Shown here: in pieces, positions 52,251-61,115 of the stretch
Layout of the letters: every line of letters begins with the position of its first letter
Position numbering within the stretch: the first letter of the stretch is position 1
Notes under the pieces: generated by a model
The model's input: the letters and a program-made list of their open reading frames with translations, nothing else
The model's database searches: none
Told to the model about the DNA's origin: nothing
From: Emticicia fluvialis
Lineage (GTDB): Bacteria > Bacteroidota > Bacteroidia > Cytophagales > Spirosomataceae
DNA: 64,000 bases
Direction of reading: 5' to 3'
Assembly (NCBI RefSeq): GCF_024793945.1
Contig: NZ_JANUSD010000003.1
Location: 124,001 to 188,000 of the forward strand
Translations under genes and position numbers: made by a program

Positions 52251-52616
52251 ATGAAATCTCTTCTAACATTTGTTTTATTAATAGCCGCGGTATCGCTGGC
52301 TAATGCGCAGGCACCTGCAACAACCAATTTCTTTACAGGCAACTGGGAAGTACTTGTAAAAGGCACCCCACAGGGCGACGTGAAACTGCCAATGAGTTTT
52401 GAGGTAGTAGACGGCAAAATTATTGGCAAAGTTACCAACCCTGAAACCAAAGAAGTAGCCAACATGACCTCAGTTGAAATAAAAGGTGAAGAGTTGTTTG
52501 CAGCCTTTTCGGCAGGTGGATATGACCTCACAATGGTTATCACCAAAAAAGACGACGATCACTTTGTAGGCAAACTGATGGATATGATAGAGGTTGAAGG
52601 TACGCGCCTGAAGTAA
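52251..52616 (+). CDS. Small secreted hypothetical protein
   Basis: This 121-aa protein has a signal peptide (MKSLLTFVLLIAAVSLANAQ). The mature beta-rich domain (NFFTGNWEVLVKGTPQGDVKLPMSFEVVDGKIIGKVTNPET and DHFVGKLMDMIEVEGTRLK) resembles lipocalin-like small Bacteroidota proteins. It follows the ThuA fusion gene across the octamer array, so it may respond to the same sugar signal, but co-transcription is doubtful because of the array. Confidence 0.7.
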   Translation: MKSLLTFVLLIAAVSLANAQAPATTNFFTGNWEVLVKGTPQGDVKLPMSFEVVDGKIIGKVTNPETKEVANMTSVEIKGEELFAAFSAGGYDLTMVITKKDDDHFVGKLMDMIEVEGTRLK

Positions 52617-52685
52617 ACAACGTTTCTGAACTTTGATTTAGCAATCAGCCGCGGCGGCTTACCGCTAAATCAAAGTTCAGAATTA

Positions 52686-55400
52686 TTACTCCCCTACCGG
52701 AAAATACATATCAAACCGGGCGCCTTTACCCAACTCGCCGCTGGCGGTTATAAACCCGGAGTGGTTTTCTACAATTTTTTTAACAATAGCCAGTCCGATT
52801 CCCGTTCCGGGGTACTCATCTTTACCGTGCAGGCGTTTAAATACCTGAAAAATGGCCTCGTTATATTCAGGCTCAAAGCCAATGCCGTTGTCGGTTATTG
52901 AAAAATGATAATAGCTCTGTTTAGGGTCTATACCCGAAATACTGATTCCGCTACCCGGTACTACCACACAGGTAATACTTATGCGGGGTTGTTCATCAGT
53001 TTTAGAAAACTTAAGCGCGTTGGTAAGTAAATTGGTAAAAAGCTGCTCAAACTGATACTTCACCACGTGCATAGTTGGCATATTTAGCACCTCTACTACC
53101 GCATTCTTTTGTTGAATAGTGTCTTTCAGTTGTTCAAGTATGCCATCAGTAAGCGAGGCCAGTTCAACAGGCTCATAATGCCTTGCAGCCGTATTGGCTC
53201 TTGAGTAAGCCAGCAGGTCGAGTATCAGTTGCTGCATACGTCTGGAGGCATTCTGCAGGCGCATAAAGTAATCCTTGCCTTTGTCAGACAGCCTGTCTTT
53301 TTCAATTTCCTGTATCCGTGCCGAAAACGTCTGTATTTTTCTGAGGGGCTCCTGCAAATCATGGCTGGCCACGTAGGCAAACTGCGCCAGTTCATTATTC
53401 AGCTTGCTTAGTTCTTCGTTCGACTCCTGCAGCTCTTTTGTTCTTTGTTTTACCTGCTCTTCCAGTTGGTCGGTAAAAATCTTCCAGTCGTGCACGTCGG
53501 TACTGGTACCCACCCACATTACAATATTACCGTCTTCGTCTTTCTGTGGCAGCGCGCGGCTCAGCTGCCAGCGGTACTGGCCGTCATGCCGCCTGAAACG
53601 GTGTTCCATTTTAAACAGCTCTCCTGTTTTTACGGCTTTCAGCCATAGCTGGCGGTTGGTTTCTTTTTCTTCGGCACACAAAAGCCCTAACCAGCCCTGC
53701 GGGCCCAGTTGGTCTTTGGTCATACCCGAGAAGTCGTACATGGCCTGGTTAAAATAATTCATGTTGCCTTCGGGGTCGCTCGTCCAGATATGCTGTGGCA
53801 TAGAGTCGGCCAGTAAACTAAACTTCTGCTCTCTGGTTTCCAGTTCGCGGCGATAGTTCATTTCGGTGGTCATGTCTCTGATGGTCCCCAGCATTTTATA
53901 AGGTTCGTTCGCCTCATTATACAGCACCGTGCCGCGGGCCTCAAACCACCGGATGCTTTTATCGGTACGTATCAGCCTCGAAACATAATGCAACACACCA
54001 GTTTCAGTAGCTGTTTTAAAGGCCTTTTCTCTTACAGGCAAATCATCCGGGTAAAGGTGTTTGATAAAGTCTTCATGCATCAAATCGCCGGCAGACTCAT
54101 ACCCGAAAATCTGCAGGTATCTTTCAGAAGCCCAGATCTCACCCGTTTTCAGGTTCAGTTCCCAGGTGCCCAGTTCACTGGCTTTCAATACTATCTTTAA
54201 ACGCTCTTCGTTTTCAGACACCAGCCTTTTGGTGCTCTTCTGGTTGGTTATGTCGCGGGCAATTTTAGAGGCCCCGATAATTTCTCCGCGTGTATTTTTT
54301 ACGGGCGATATCGTAAGCGAAATATCTATTTTCCGGCCGTCTTTTCTGATACGCTCGGTTTCAAAATGTTCTATTCGCTCGCCTTTTTTCAATCGGCTGA
54401 TAATCTCGTCTTCTTCCTGCAGGCGGTTGGCTGGTATCAGTTTCGACACATGCTGGCCTATCATTTCTTCAGCCTTATAACCCATAATGCGCTCACCGGC
54501 GGCATTCCAGCTCGTAACAATGCCATCAAGGCCCTTGCTGAGAATCAAATCTTCCGACGACTCAACAATGGCTGCCAGGGTTGCCATTTTTTCTTCTGCC
54601 ACCCGGCTTTCTGTAATGTCTTTCAGAGTACCCAGCATTCTTACAGGCTGGCCCCCGTCATTATAAAACACCTTGGCCGTTGTCTGTATCCACTTCTGCT
54701 CGCCGCTGTTCATTCTCATTCTGAACTGGTAGTCAAACTGGCCTGTTTCAAGCGCTTTGCCAAACATTTCTTTCAGCTTCAGCATATCGGCCACGTCTAT
54801 CATTTCTGCGTATCCCTTTGGGGGCATCCCCGGGTTAATACCAAATATTTTATTCATGATGTCAGACGACACCACCTCTTTTGTCAGTATATTATAATCA
54901 TAAATACCAATATTGCTGATGTCAACCGCCAGGCGCATGCGTTCTTCCAGTTCTTCCACTTTCAGGCGCGCCAATATCTGCTCTGTTACCTCATAACCGG
55001 AAATGATGATTCCTATCACTTCTTCATTCACGTTCTGAAGCGGCTGAAACGTTAAATTGGCAAAGGCCTCTTTTGGCGCACAGCCGGGCTGGCTGAACAG
55101 GAAGCGCATTGCAGCATCAGTATGCGTTACACCGGTTGAATACACTTTATTGAGAACGCTCTCAAAAACTTCTTTCGTTAATTCGGGCATTACCACGCCC
55201 AGCTTTTTGCCTATCACTTCGCGCTGACCAAAAAACCGTAAAAAAGAAGGATTTGCCAGTTCAAATACGTAATCTGTGCCTTTAAGCACACAAAAAATAC
55301 CAGATGCCTGCATGAAAAAGTTGTTAACAGTCTGTTGGAAATCAAGCTGAACAGATAAATTTGAATCATCGGATGCCTTCGGAGATGACTTATTGCCCAT
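52686..55400 (-). CDS. Multi-PAS sensor histidine kinase
   Basis: This 904-aa cytosolic protein has no clear membrane span. Five PAS/PAC units run from residue 20 to 650 (for example IFCVLKGTDYVFELANPSFL; ESSEDLILSKGLDGIVTSWN; SMPQHIWTSDPEGNMNYFNQ). A coiled-coil linker leads to HisKA with the phosphoacceptor in ASHDLQEPLRKIQTF, and to a HATPase_c domain (NLLTNALKFSK N-box; ITDNGIGFEPEY G1; GTGIGLAIVKKIVE G2). No receiver is attached. Partner regulators are not adjacent. Confidence 0.93.
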   Translation of the reverse strand: MGNKSSPKASDDSNLSVQLDFQQTVNNFFMQASGIFCVLKGTDYVFELANPSFLRFFGQREVIGKKLGVVMPELTKEVFESVLNKVYSTGVTHTDAAMRFLFSQPGCAPKEAFANLTFQPLQNVNEEVIGIIISGYEVTEQILARLKVEELEERMRLAVDISNIGIYDYNILTKEVVSSDIMNKIFGINPGMPPKGYAEMIDVADMLKLKEMFGKALETGQFDYQFRMRMNSGEQKWIQTTAKVFYNDGGQPVRMLGTLKDITESRVAEEKMATLAAIVESSEDLILSKGLDGIVTSWNAAGERIMGYKAEEMIGQHVSKLIPANRLQEEDEIISRLKKGERIEHFETERIRKDGRKIDISLTISPVKNTRGEIIGASKIARDITNQKSTKRLVSENEERLKIVLKASELGTWELNLKTGEIWASERYLQIFGYESAGDLMHEDFIKHLYPDDLPVREKAFKTATETGVLHYVSRLIRTDKSIRWFEARGTVLYNEANEPYKMLGTIRDMTTEMNYRRELETREQKFSLLADSMPQHIWTSDPEGNMNYFNQAMYDFSGMTKDQLGPQGWLGLLCAEEKETNRQLWLKAVKTGELFKMEHRFRRHDGQYRWQLSRALPQKDEDGNIVMWVGTSTDVHDWKIFTDQLEEQVKQRTKELQESNEELSKLNNELAQFAYVASHDLQEPLRKIQTFSARIQEIEKDRLSDKGKDYFMRLQNASRRMQQLILDLLAYSRANTAARHYEPVELASLTDGILEQLKDTIQQKNAVVEVLNMPTMHVVKYQFEQLFTNLLTNALKFSKTDEQPRISITCVVVPGSGISISGIDPKQSYYHFSITDNGIGFEPEYNEAIFQVFKRLHGKDEYPGTGIGLAIVKKIVENHSGFITASGELGKGARFDMYFPVGE

Positions 55401-55487
55401 AGCTATATTTCAGATTAGATGTCAGATTTGTATGAATAGTACAGAGAGATAATCATCCGGCAACAAATATATACAATATCTGTGCAA

Positions 55488-56189
55488 TTATTCTTTTTCC
55501 ATAATCTCATAATCGCTCACTACCCATTGGCCACCATCCTTTTTTATCAGGTTGATGGCCAGATCGGCATTTTCTTTTTGTCCATAAACCTTTAGTTCTA
55601 TGGTCAGTTCTGTCTGGCCGTTGCGTTTTCTGAAGTTAAAATCGGGCACTTTGCTTAGTTTAACCACCTCGCCTGTTTTTTGGCGGATGGCCTGATTACC
55701 ATAAATAAAGGCTTCAGCCACCATGTACTCCTGCCTTTGGCGTATGTAATACCCAGCCAGGTTCCGCAACTGCAAAAACACCAGCAGCAAAACAATAAAT
55801 ACACCGGCCAGCAGCTCTGTAAATTTGTTAAAGCTACTGGTTTCGTCGGCTACCACGTCGGTTTTAAATAGTACGTCGCCCAGCCGTTTACCGTATATCA
55901 GCAACGCCAGTGCTTCTATTGGTAAGGCAATCAGGGTCATGTTCCGGCAGACGCGCCTCAGTACAGATGCGCCATTGCTGATTTCAAGCCCCAGAAAATA
56001 TTTGCCGGGGCTGCGCCCAAAGGGCAGGTCTTTCAGAAATAGCAGCAAGGCAGCCAACGCCAGCGGACCATAAAAGGCGGGCAGAAAATCTTGCCGGAGC
56101 ATAAAAACGCTCAGCACCATCAACAGTGTTGATGGCACCGCAATAACCAGCAAATCAATCAGAAAAGCGTAGATTCTTTTTTGTTTCAT
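55488..56189 (-). CDS. RDD family membrane protein
   Basis: This 233-aa protein has an N-terminal RDD domain (KRIYAFLIDLLVIAVPSTLLMV, with the Arg and the Asp in place, then PFGRSPGKYFLGLEI). Two to three further spans precede a soluble C-terminal domain (VVKLSKVPDFNFRKRNGQTELTIEL). Some RDD proteins act as Na+/H+ or Na+/Ca2+ transporters, but most are uncharacterised. It lies between the histidine kinase and argS on the minus strand. Confidence 0.82.
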   Translation of the reverse strand: MKQKRIYAFLIDLLVIAVPSTLLMVLSVFMLRQDFLPAFYGPLALAALLLFLKDLPFGRSPGKYFLGLEISNGASVLRRVCRNMTLIALPIEALALLIYGKRLGDVLFKTDVVADETSSFNKFTELLAGVFIVLLLVFLQLRNLAGYYIRQRQEYMVAEAFIYGNQAIRQKTGEVVKLSKVPDFNFRKRNGQTELTIELKVYGQKENADLAINLIKKDGGQWVVSDYEIMEKE

Positions 56190-56375
56190 TATTTATCAGA
56201 CCGCAGAATCAGTAGGTTTTAGCCAAATATAAATCAAATCGTTTATTATAGAAAATACCTCTAATAATTATTTGAATTGGTTTCTTAAACATTTATACCC
56301 TTTTGGTATGAAACCACAATTCATCAGGCAAAACCATTTCCTGATATTTTACCAACATTTCTGCCAAAAAAATCA

Positions 56376-56383
56376 TACTTTTG
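56376..56383 (+). promoter_or_regulatory. -7 promoter element of argS
   Basis: TACTTTTG matches TAnnTTTG and lies 52 bp before the argS start codon. Confidence 0.6.
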
Positions 56384-56435
56384 CGGTTCCGTAACCAGCG
56401 CACTGTCGCATGGCTGAACCATCCAAGTACAATTT

Positions 56436-58211
56436 ATGAATATCGAATCATCATTAAAAACTGCTATTGCGCAGGCATTATCTGCATTGTTTCAGGTTGA
56501 AGAAGAAGTAGCGCTGCAACCCACCAAGGCCGACTTTGAGGGCAATTACACCTATGTGGTTTTTCCGTTAGTGAAACAACTGCGCAAAAGCCCTGCTGAT
56601 ATTGCCAACGCCCTGGGAGAATACCTGAAAACAAGTGCCAATTATATAAAAGCCTATAATGTTGTACAGGGATACCTGAATCTGGTATTGGCCGACGACG
56701 TATGGTTTGACACCCTGAACGCCATACTGGCCGACAGCACCTTTGGTGTGTTACCTCAAAACAATCAGTCGGTCATGGTTGAGTACTCGTCGCCCAATAC
56801 CAACAAACCGCTGCATCTGGGGCATTTAAGAAACAATTTTCTGGGCTACTCGGTCTCTAAAATTCTGGAAGCCAACGGCTATAATGTAGTAAAAACCTGC
56901 CTGGTAAACGACCGCGGCGTGCATATATGCAAATCAATGTGGGCGTATCAGCAGTTTGGCAACGGCGAAACGCCGGAGTCGGCAGGATTAAAAGGCGACC
57001 ACCTGGCGGGCAAGTATTATGTCATTTTCGACAAACACTACAAATCTGAAATTGAGACCCTTGTTCAACAGGGCATGACAGAGGAAGAAGCCAAGAAAAA
57101 CGCACCGGCAATAAAAGCCGTGCAGGAGATGCTTATTAAATGGGAAGAAGGCGATGAAGAAACCCTGGCCCTGTGGCGTAAAATGAACGACTGGGTTTTT
57201 GCGGGCTTCAACGAAACGTATCAGAAAATCGGGGTGTCGTTTGACAAAACCTATTATGAGTCTAACACCTACCTGCTGGGTAAAGATATAGTAGAAGAAG
57301 GGCTGGCTAAGGGCATTTTCTTCAAAAAAGAAAACGGTAGCGTATGGATTGACCTGAAAGAAGAAGGGCTCGACGAAAAACTGGTGCTGCGTGCCGATGG
57401 TACTTCTGTGTATATTACGCAGGATTTAGGCACCACCGACCTGAAGTTTCAGGACTACAGCAACAATAAGTCGATATGGGTGGTGGGTAACGAGCAAGAC
57501 TACCACTTTCAGGTGTTGTTTGCCATCATGAAAAAACTGGGCCGCAGCTATGCCGATGGCTGTTATCACCTGAGTTACGGCATGGTTGACCTGCCATCAG
57601 GCAAGATGAAGTCTCGTGAAGGAACGGTGGTAGATGCCGATGATCTGGTGGCTGAAATGATTGCAACCGCCGAGGTTACCACGCGTGAACGTGGCAAGAT
57701 TGATGATTTCAGCAAAGAAGAGGCCGACAGCCTGTTCAGCATGATTGCCCTGGGCGCTTTGAAATACTTTTTGCTGAAAGTAGAACCCAAGAAAAAAATG
57801 CTTTTTAACCCGGCCGAATCTATCGATTTTCAGGGTAACACAGGGCCGTTTATTCAGTACACCCACGCGCGTATCTGCTCTATTTTGCGCAAGGCGGCAT
57901 CGCAGGGTATAACCGTGGGCAACAGCGTAAAAAATGTGGCCATAGAAAAGGCCGAAGCCGACCTGATTTTTGTACTGAACGAATACCCGGCAGCATTGCA
58001 AAAGGCTGGTAATGAGTATTCGCCGTCGGTTATAGCCAGCTATACCTACGACCTGGCCAAGACATTCAACCACTTTTATGCGGGTATATCTATCATGAAC
58101 GAACCCAACACCGACAAACAGCTTTTCAGGCTGGCATTAATAAAAGCAGTTTCAGAAACAATTCGTAAGGCAACTGCGTTATTAGGCATAGAAGTACCCA
58201 ACAGAATGTAA
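56436..58211 (+). CDS. argS: Arginyl-tRNA synthetase
   Basis: This 591-aa class I aminoacyl-tRNA synthetase charges tRNA-Arg. The N-terminal additional domain spans about 1-115. The HIGH-like motif HLGHLRNN is in SSPNTNKPLHLGHLRNN, the KMSKS-equivalent is GKMKSREGT, and the C-terminal anticodon-binding DALR domain ends YAGISIMNEPNTDKQ...GIEVPNRM. Length fits bacterial ArgRS. A clear promoter precedes it, and the gene is a single unit. Confidence 0.97.
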   Translation: MNIESSLKTAIAQALSALFQVEEEVALQPTKADFEGNYTYVVFPLVKQLRKSPADIANALGEYLKTSANYIKAYNVVQGYLNLVLADDVWFDTLNAILADSTFGVLPQNNQSVMVEYSSPNTNKPLHLGHLRNNFLGYSVSKILEANGYNVVKTCLVNDRGVHICKSMWAYQQFGNGETPESAGLKGDHLAGKYYVIFDKHYKSEIETLVQQGMTEEEAKKNAPAIKAVQEMLIKWEEGDEETLALWRKMNDWVFAGFNETYQKIGVSFDKTYYESNTYLLGKDIVEEGLAKGIFFKKENGSVWIDLKEEGLDEKLVLRADGTSVYITQDLGTTDLKFQDYSNNKSIWVVGNEQDYHFQVLFAIMKKLGRSYADGCYHLSYGMVDLPSGKMKSREGTVVDADDLVAEMIATAEVTTRERGKIDDFSKEEADSLFSMIALGALKYFLLKVEPKKKMLFNPAESIDFQGNTGPFIQYTHARICSILRKAASQGITVGNSVKNVAIEKAEADLIFVLNEYPAALQKAGNEYSPSVIASYTYDLAKTFNHFYAGISIMNEPNTDKQLFRLALIKAVSETIRKATALLGIEVPNRM

Positions 58212-58245
58212 TACCTGAAACTTTCAATCAAACCAATCAATTAAA

Positions 58246-58848
58246 ATGAAAAAGACCCTCATTTTAGCCGCAGCAGCAGTGGTTACCCTTATAGGTGCCA
58301 TGAGTTTTGTTGCTTTAAACAATGTTCTATCCGAAACAGCATTAAGCCGCCCAGCGTCGGCAGTAGCCAAAGGTTCGTTCTATGATTACTCGTTGAAATC
58401 GCTCGACGGCAAAAAAACTATTGATTTCAGCCGTTACAAAGGCAAAAAAGTAGTCGTGTTAAATGTGGCCTCTAAATGTGGTTTTACCCCACAATATGCC
58501 GACTGGCAGGCGTTCCACAAAAAATATGGCGATAAAATCGTGGTATTGGGTATCCCGGCCAATAATTTCCGTTCGCAAGAGCCAGGCACAAGCGAAGAAA
58601 TTGCCGAGTTCTGTCAGAAAAACTACGGCGTTACTTTCCAGATGTTAGAGAAAGTGAGCGTAGTAGGTGAAGACCAACACCCGCTTTACCAATGGTTGAG
58701 CCACAAAGACCTGAACGGCTGGAACGACAGCGCGCCAACCTGGAATTTCTGCAAGTATGTAGTAAATGAAAAAGGCGAATTGACCAACTTCTTCAACTCA
58801 AAAGTTACTCCTGATAACGAAGAGTTCAAAAAAGCCGTTGGGATTTGA
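58246..58848 (+). CDS. Glutathione peroxidase-like (GPx) protein, Cys form
   Basis: This 200-aa protein has an N-terminal membrane-anchor/signal segment (MKKTLILAAAAVVTLIGAMSF), so it is exported or anchored. The thioredoxin-like core shows VVLNVASKCGFTPQY with Cys78 as the peroxidatic residue, GIPANNFRSQEPGT containing the second conserved block, and TWNFCKYVV with the Trp-Asn pair. It reduces peroxides, probably using thioredoxin rather than glutathione. It starts 35 bp after argS. Confidence 0.92.
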   Translation: MKKTLILAAAAVVTLIGAMSFVALNNVLSETALSRPASAVAKGSFYDYSLKSLDGKKTIDFSRYKGKKVVVLNVASKCGFTPQYADWQAFHKKYGDKIVVLGIPANNFRSQEPGTSEEIAEFCQKNYGVTFQMLEKVSVVGEDQHPLYQWLSHKDLNGWNDSAPTWNFCKYVVNEKGELTNFFNSKVTPDNEEFKKAVGI

Positions 58849-58925
58849 TTCAGAGAATAATCTTCTGTTAATGTAAATCCAGTTGGGATGTTATATTGGT
58901 AGAATAGAATAGATATTTGCATTGA

Positions 58926-58971
58926 AAGTCCCGTAGGGACGGTATATTAATATATCGTCCCTACGGGACTT
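58926..58971. repeat. 46-bp REP-like palindrome
   Basis: AAGTCCCGTAGGGACG and CGTCCCTACGGGACTT (16-base perfect arms) flank an A/T-rich centre (GTATATTAATATAT). A GGTAGAA motif and an A/T-rich tail precede it, as in dispersed REP-type elements of Bacteroidota mobilised by REP-associated transposases. No transposase is nearby. Confidence 0.75.
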
Positions 58972-59097
58972 CTTTAATTTAACCGAAAAACCTAATTCTA
59001 CTGACAGATTATCGCTCTGGGATACCTGATTCTGTCGACTTGACTCACAATTCATGAATTTATACTAAATTTTACATAATTCTGAACTCGGATTATG

Positions 59098-59105
59098 TAA
59101 TTTTG
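59098..59105 (+). promoter_or_regulatory. -7 promoter element of menA
   Basis: TAATTTTG matches TAnnTTTG and lies 47 bp before the menA start codon. Confidence 0.5.
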
Positions 59106-59152
59106 CAATTAATCGAACACATTACTCAATTGTTACTGAATATCGCCCGAAT

Positions 59153-60034
59153 ATGAAAAACTGGCTTTCGGCTGCCCGCCCCCGTACCTTACCGTTGTCG
59201 TTATCTAGTATCCTGATGGGCAGTTTTCTGGCCGTATCAGCCAGGCAATTCAACTGGCTTATTTTTGCCTTTTGCTGCCTTACCACCATTGCCCTGCAGG
59301 TACTCTCTAACTTTGCCAACGACTACGGCGACACCCAGAACGGCGCCGACCTGGCCGGGCGTGTGGGGCCGCAAAGAGCGGTACAGTCGGGCGCCATTAC
59401 ACCACAGCAGATGTTCAGGGGTATTATATTGCTAGCCGTTATCTGCCTTGTTTTTGGCGTTTCATTACTTTATTTTGCTTTCAGAGATGCCGAGGCCAAC
59501 GAGTTCTGGGGTTTTCTGGGGCTGGGTTTGTTGTGTATGCTGGCTGCTTATACCTACACAGCCGGTAAAAAACCTTATGGGTATGCAGGGCTGGGCGATG
59601 TATCGGTGCTGATATTCTTTGGCCTGGTGGGTGTTCTGGGCAGTAATTATTTATACACTAAAACATTCGACTGGCTCAATCTGCTCCCTGCCTTCAGCTG
59701 CGGTTTTTTTGCTACGGGGGTGTTGAACATCAACAACATCAGAGACATAGATTCTGACACCCGTGCGGGTAAGAAGACTATCCCCGCTCGCCTGGGGCGC
59801 GAAACCGCCATCAGATACCACTGGTTTCTATTGCTGGGTGGTATGCTGAGCATACTGGCCTACAGCCTGCTGAAAGAACAATACATGATTATCTACGTGC
59901 TATGCTTCCCGTTGTTTTTCATCAACGGCATTAAGGTATCCAGACTCCCCAACCCCGACCCCATGCTGAAACAGATGTCGCTCTCAACACTGGCATTTGT
60001 GTTGCTGTTTGGTATCGGGCAGTTGTTGTTGTAG
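59153..60034 (+). CDS. menA: 1,4-dihydroxy-2-naphthoate polyprenyltransferase
   Basis: This 293-aa inner-membrane UbiA-type prenyltransferase attaches the isoprenoid tail in menaquinone synthesis. It has eight to nine spans. The first Asp-rich motif is NFANDYGDTQNGAD and the second is NNIRDIDSDTRAGKKT. The start MKNWLSAARPRTLPLSLSSILMG is the usual MenA N-terminus. Length matches the family (about 290-310). Menaquinone as the respiratory quinone fits a Bacteroidota host. Confidence 0.94.
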   Translation: MKNWLSAARPRTLPLSLSSILMGSFLAVSARQFNWLIFAFCCLTTIALQVLSNFANDYGDTQNGADLAGRVGPQRAVQSGAITPQQMFRGIILLAVICLVFGVSLLYFAFRDAEANEFWGFLGLGLLCMLAAYTYTAGKKPYGYAGLGDVSVLIFFGLVGVLGSNYLYTKTFDWLNLLPAFSCGFFATGVLNINNIRDIDSDTRAGKKTIPARLGRETAIRYHWFLLLGGMLSILAYSLLKEQYMIIYVLCFPLFFINGIKVSRLPNPDPMLKQMSLSTLAFVLLFGIGQLLL

Positions 60035-60070
60035 AACCGATTCTTGTAGAGATACTATTTTTATTTGCGT

Positions 60071-60096
60071 AGAGACAATGGCACTGCCTTGTCTCT
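60071..60096 (+). terminator. Terminator after menA
   Basis: AGAGACAA pairs with TTGTCTCT, followed by TTTTTTT. The preceding GTAGAGAC resembles a common dispersed motif. A second small hairpin AAAGAGCA/TGCTCTTT follows at 60122-60146. Confidence 0.7.
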
Positions 60097-60202
60097 TTTT
60101 TTATTACCTCAATGCACAAAAAAAGAGCAACACACCGCTGCTCTTTCTTTTATTGCCACAATGTACCCAAATGACACAATGTTTCACAAATGATAGTTTC
60201 CC

Positions 60203-60248
60203 AATCACTAATTCACTCATTCACCGCAGCGGCGGCCGCTCATTCACT
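60203..60248. repeat. Degenerate octamer array, cluster 7 (short)
   Basis: AATCACTA, ATTCACTC and the GC-rich insert CACCGCAGCGGCGGCCG. It supplies the sequence immediately after the TAA of the OmpA gene on the minus strand. Confidence 0.75.
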
Positions 60249-60250
60249 CA

Positions 60251-60856
60251 TTATTTCCCCGCCGCCACTGACGACTTGGCCTCCAGGAATTTCTTCTCAT
60301 TGGCTCTGATTTTTACCACAACCCGGCGGTTTTTACGGCGGCCTTCCGGTGTGGCATTGCTTTCAACGGGTCTGGTAGCGCCATAACCTGCAATGGCCAT
60401 TCTTTCGGCCAACACCCCATTACCTTTCAGATACAAAGCCACGGCTTTGGCCCGGTTTTCAGACAATATCTTGTTTTTCATCTGGTTGCCGCTGCTATCG
60501 GCATGGCCTTCTATAAATATTTCAGTGTAGGGGTATTCGTTCAGCACACCAGATATGCTTCCTAAAACTCCTTTGGCATTACTGGTAAGATTTTCTGAGC
60601 TTGACTCAAAGTAAAAATCAGGTTGAAACGCAATGTTAATGCCGTCGGCGGTACGCACAATGTCTGCACTGCCTTTGGTGGCGTTTATCAGGGCGGTTGC
60701 CAGTTTGTCAAGCATAATTCCGATTCTTACAGCAGCCTCGGCAGCTACAGGGTCTTTTTTCCGACCGGATTCCTGAGAAGATTTTTTTGATGATTTGCAC
60801 GCTGCAACAAGCATTATACCCAATGCCGCCACCGCCAGAAGCCGATGTAGTTTCAT
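60251..60856 (-). CDS. OmpA family outer-membrane lipoprotein
   Basis: This 201-aa protein has a lipoprotein signal (MKLHRLLAVAALGIMLVAAC, Cys at residue 20), a short linker rich in Lys/Ser and a C-terminal OmpA/MotB domain (about 80-190). The peptidoglycan-binding signature is IFIEGHADSSGNQMKN, then NRAKAVALYLKGNG and ATPEGRRKNRRVVVKI. It anchors the outer membrane to peptidoglycan. It is monocistronic, convergent with menA. Confidence 0.93.
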   Translation of the reverse strand: MKLHRLLAVAALGIMLVAACKSSKKSSQESGRKKDPVAAEAAVRIGIMLDKLATALINATKGSADIVRTADGINIAFQPDFYFESSSENLTSNAKGVLGSISGVLNEYPYTEIFIEGHADSSGNQMKNKILSENRAKAVALYLKGNGVLAERMAIAGYGATRPVESNATPEGRRKNRRVVVKIRANEKKFLEAKSSVAAGK

Positions 60857-61045
60857 GTTTTTTAAGTGTTAAAAGCTACGTAAGTAAGAGGACTTAGTTT
60901 TTAAAAAAGTATTTAAACCGGGCAAAGTTCCTAAAAAACATTTAAAGATTGCAAGTTTTTTGACGAATAATTATATAAGCCCCTCACTTACAGAAATTTA
61001 ATAAAATCTTTTAATGAAAATCCTTGAGTAAATAACCAATACTTT

Positions 61046-61053
61046 TATCTTTG
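61046..61053 (+). promoter_or_regulatory. -7 promoter element of TPR gene
   Basis: TATCTTTG is a perfect TAnnTTTG match, 62 bp before the start codon. Confidence 0.55.
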
Positions 61054-61115
61054 CTAAAGTATATTTCCAGAGAAAATCACTTACATTCTTACTTACACCT
61101 ACCCAAAAATCTAGC

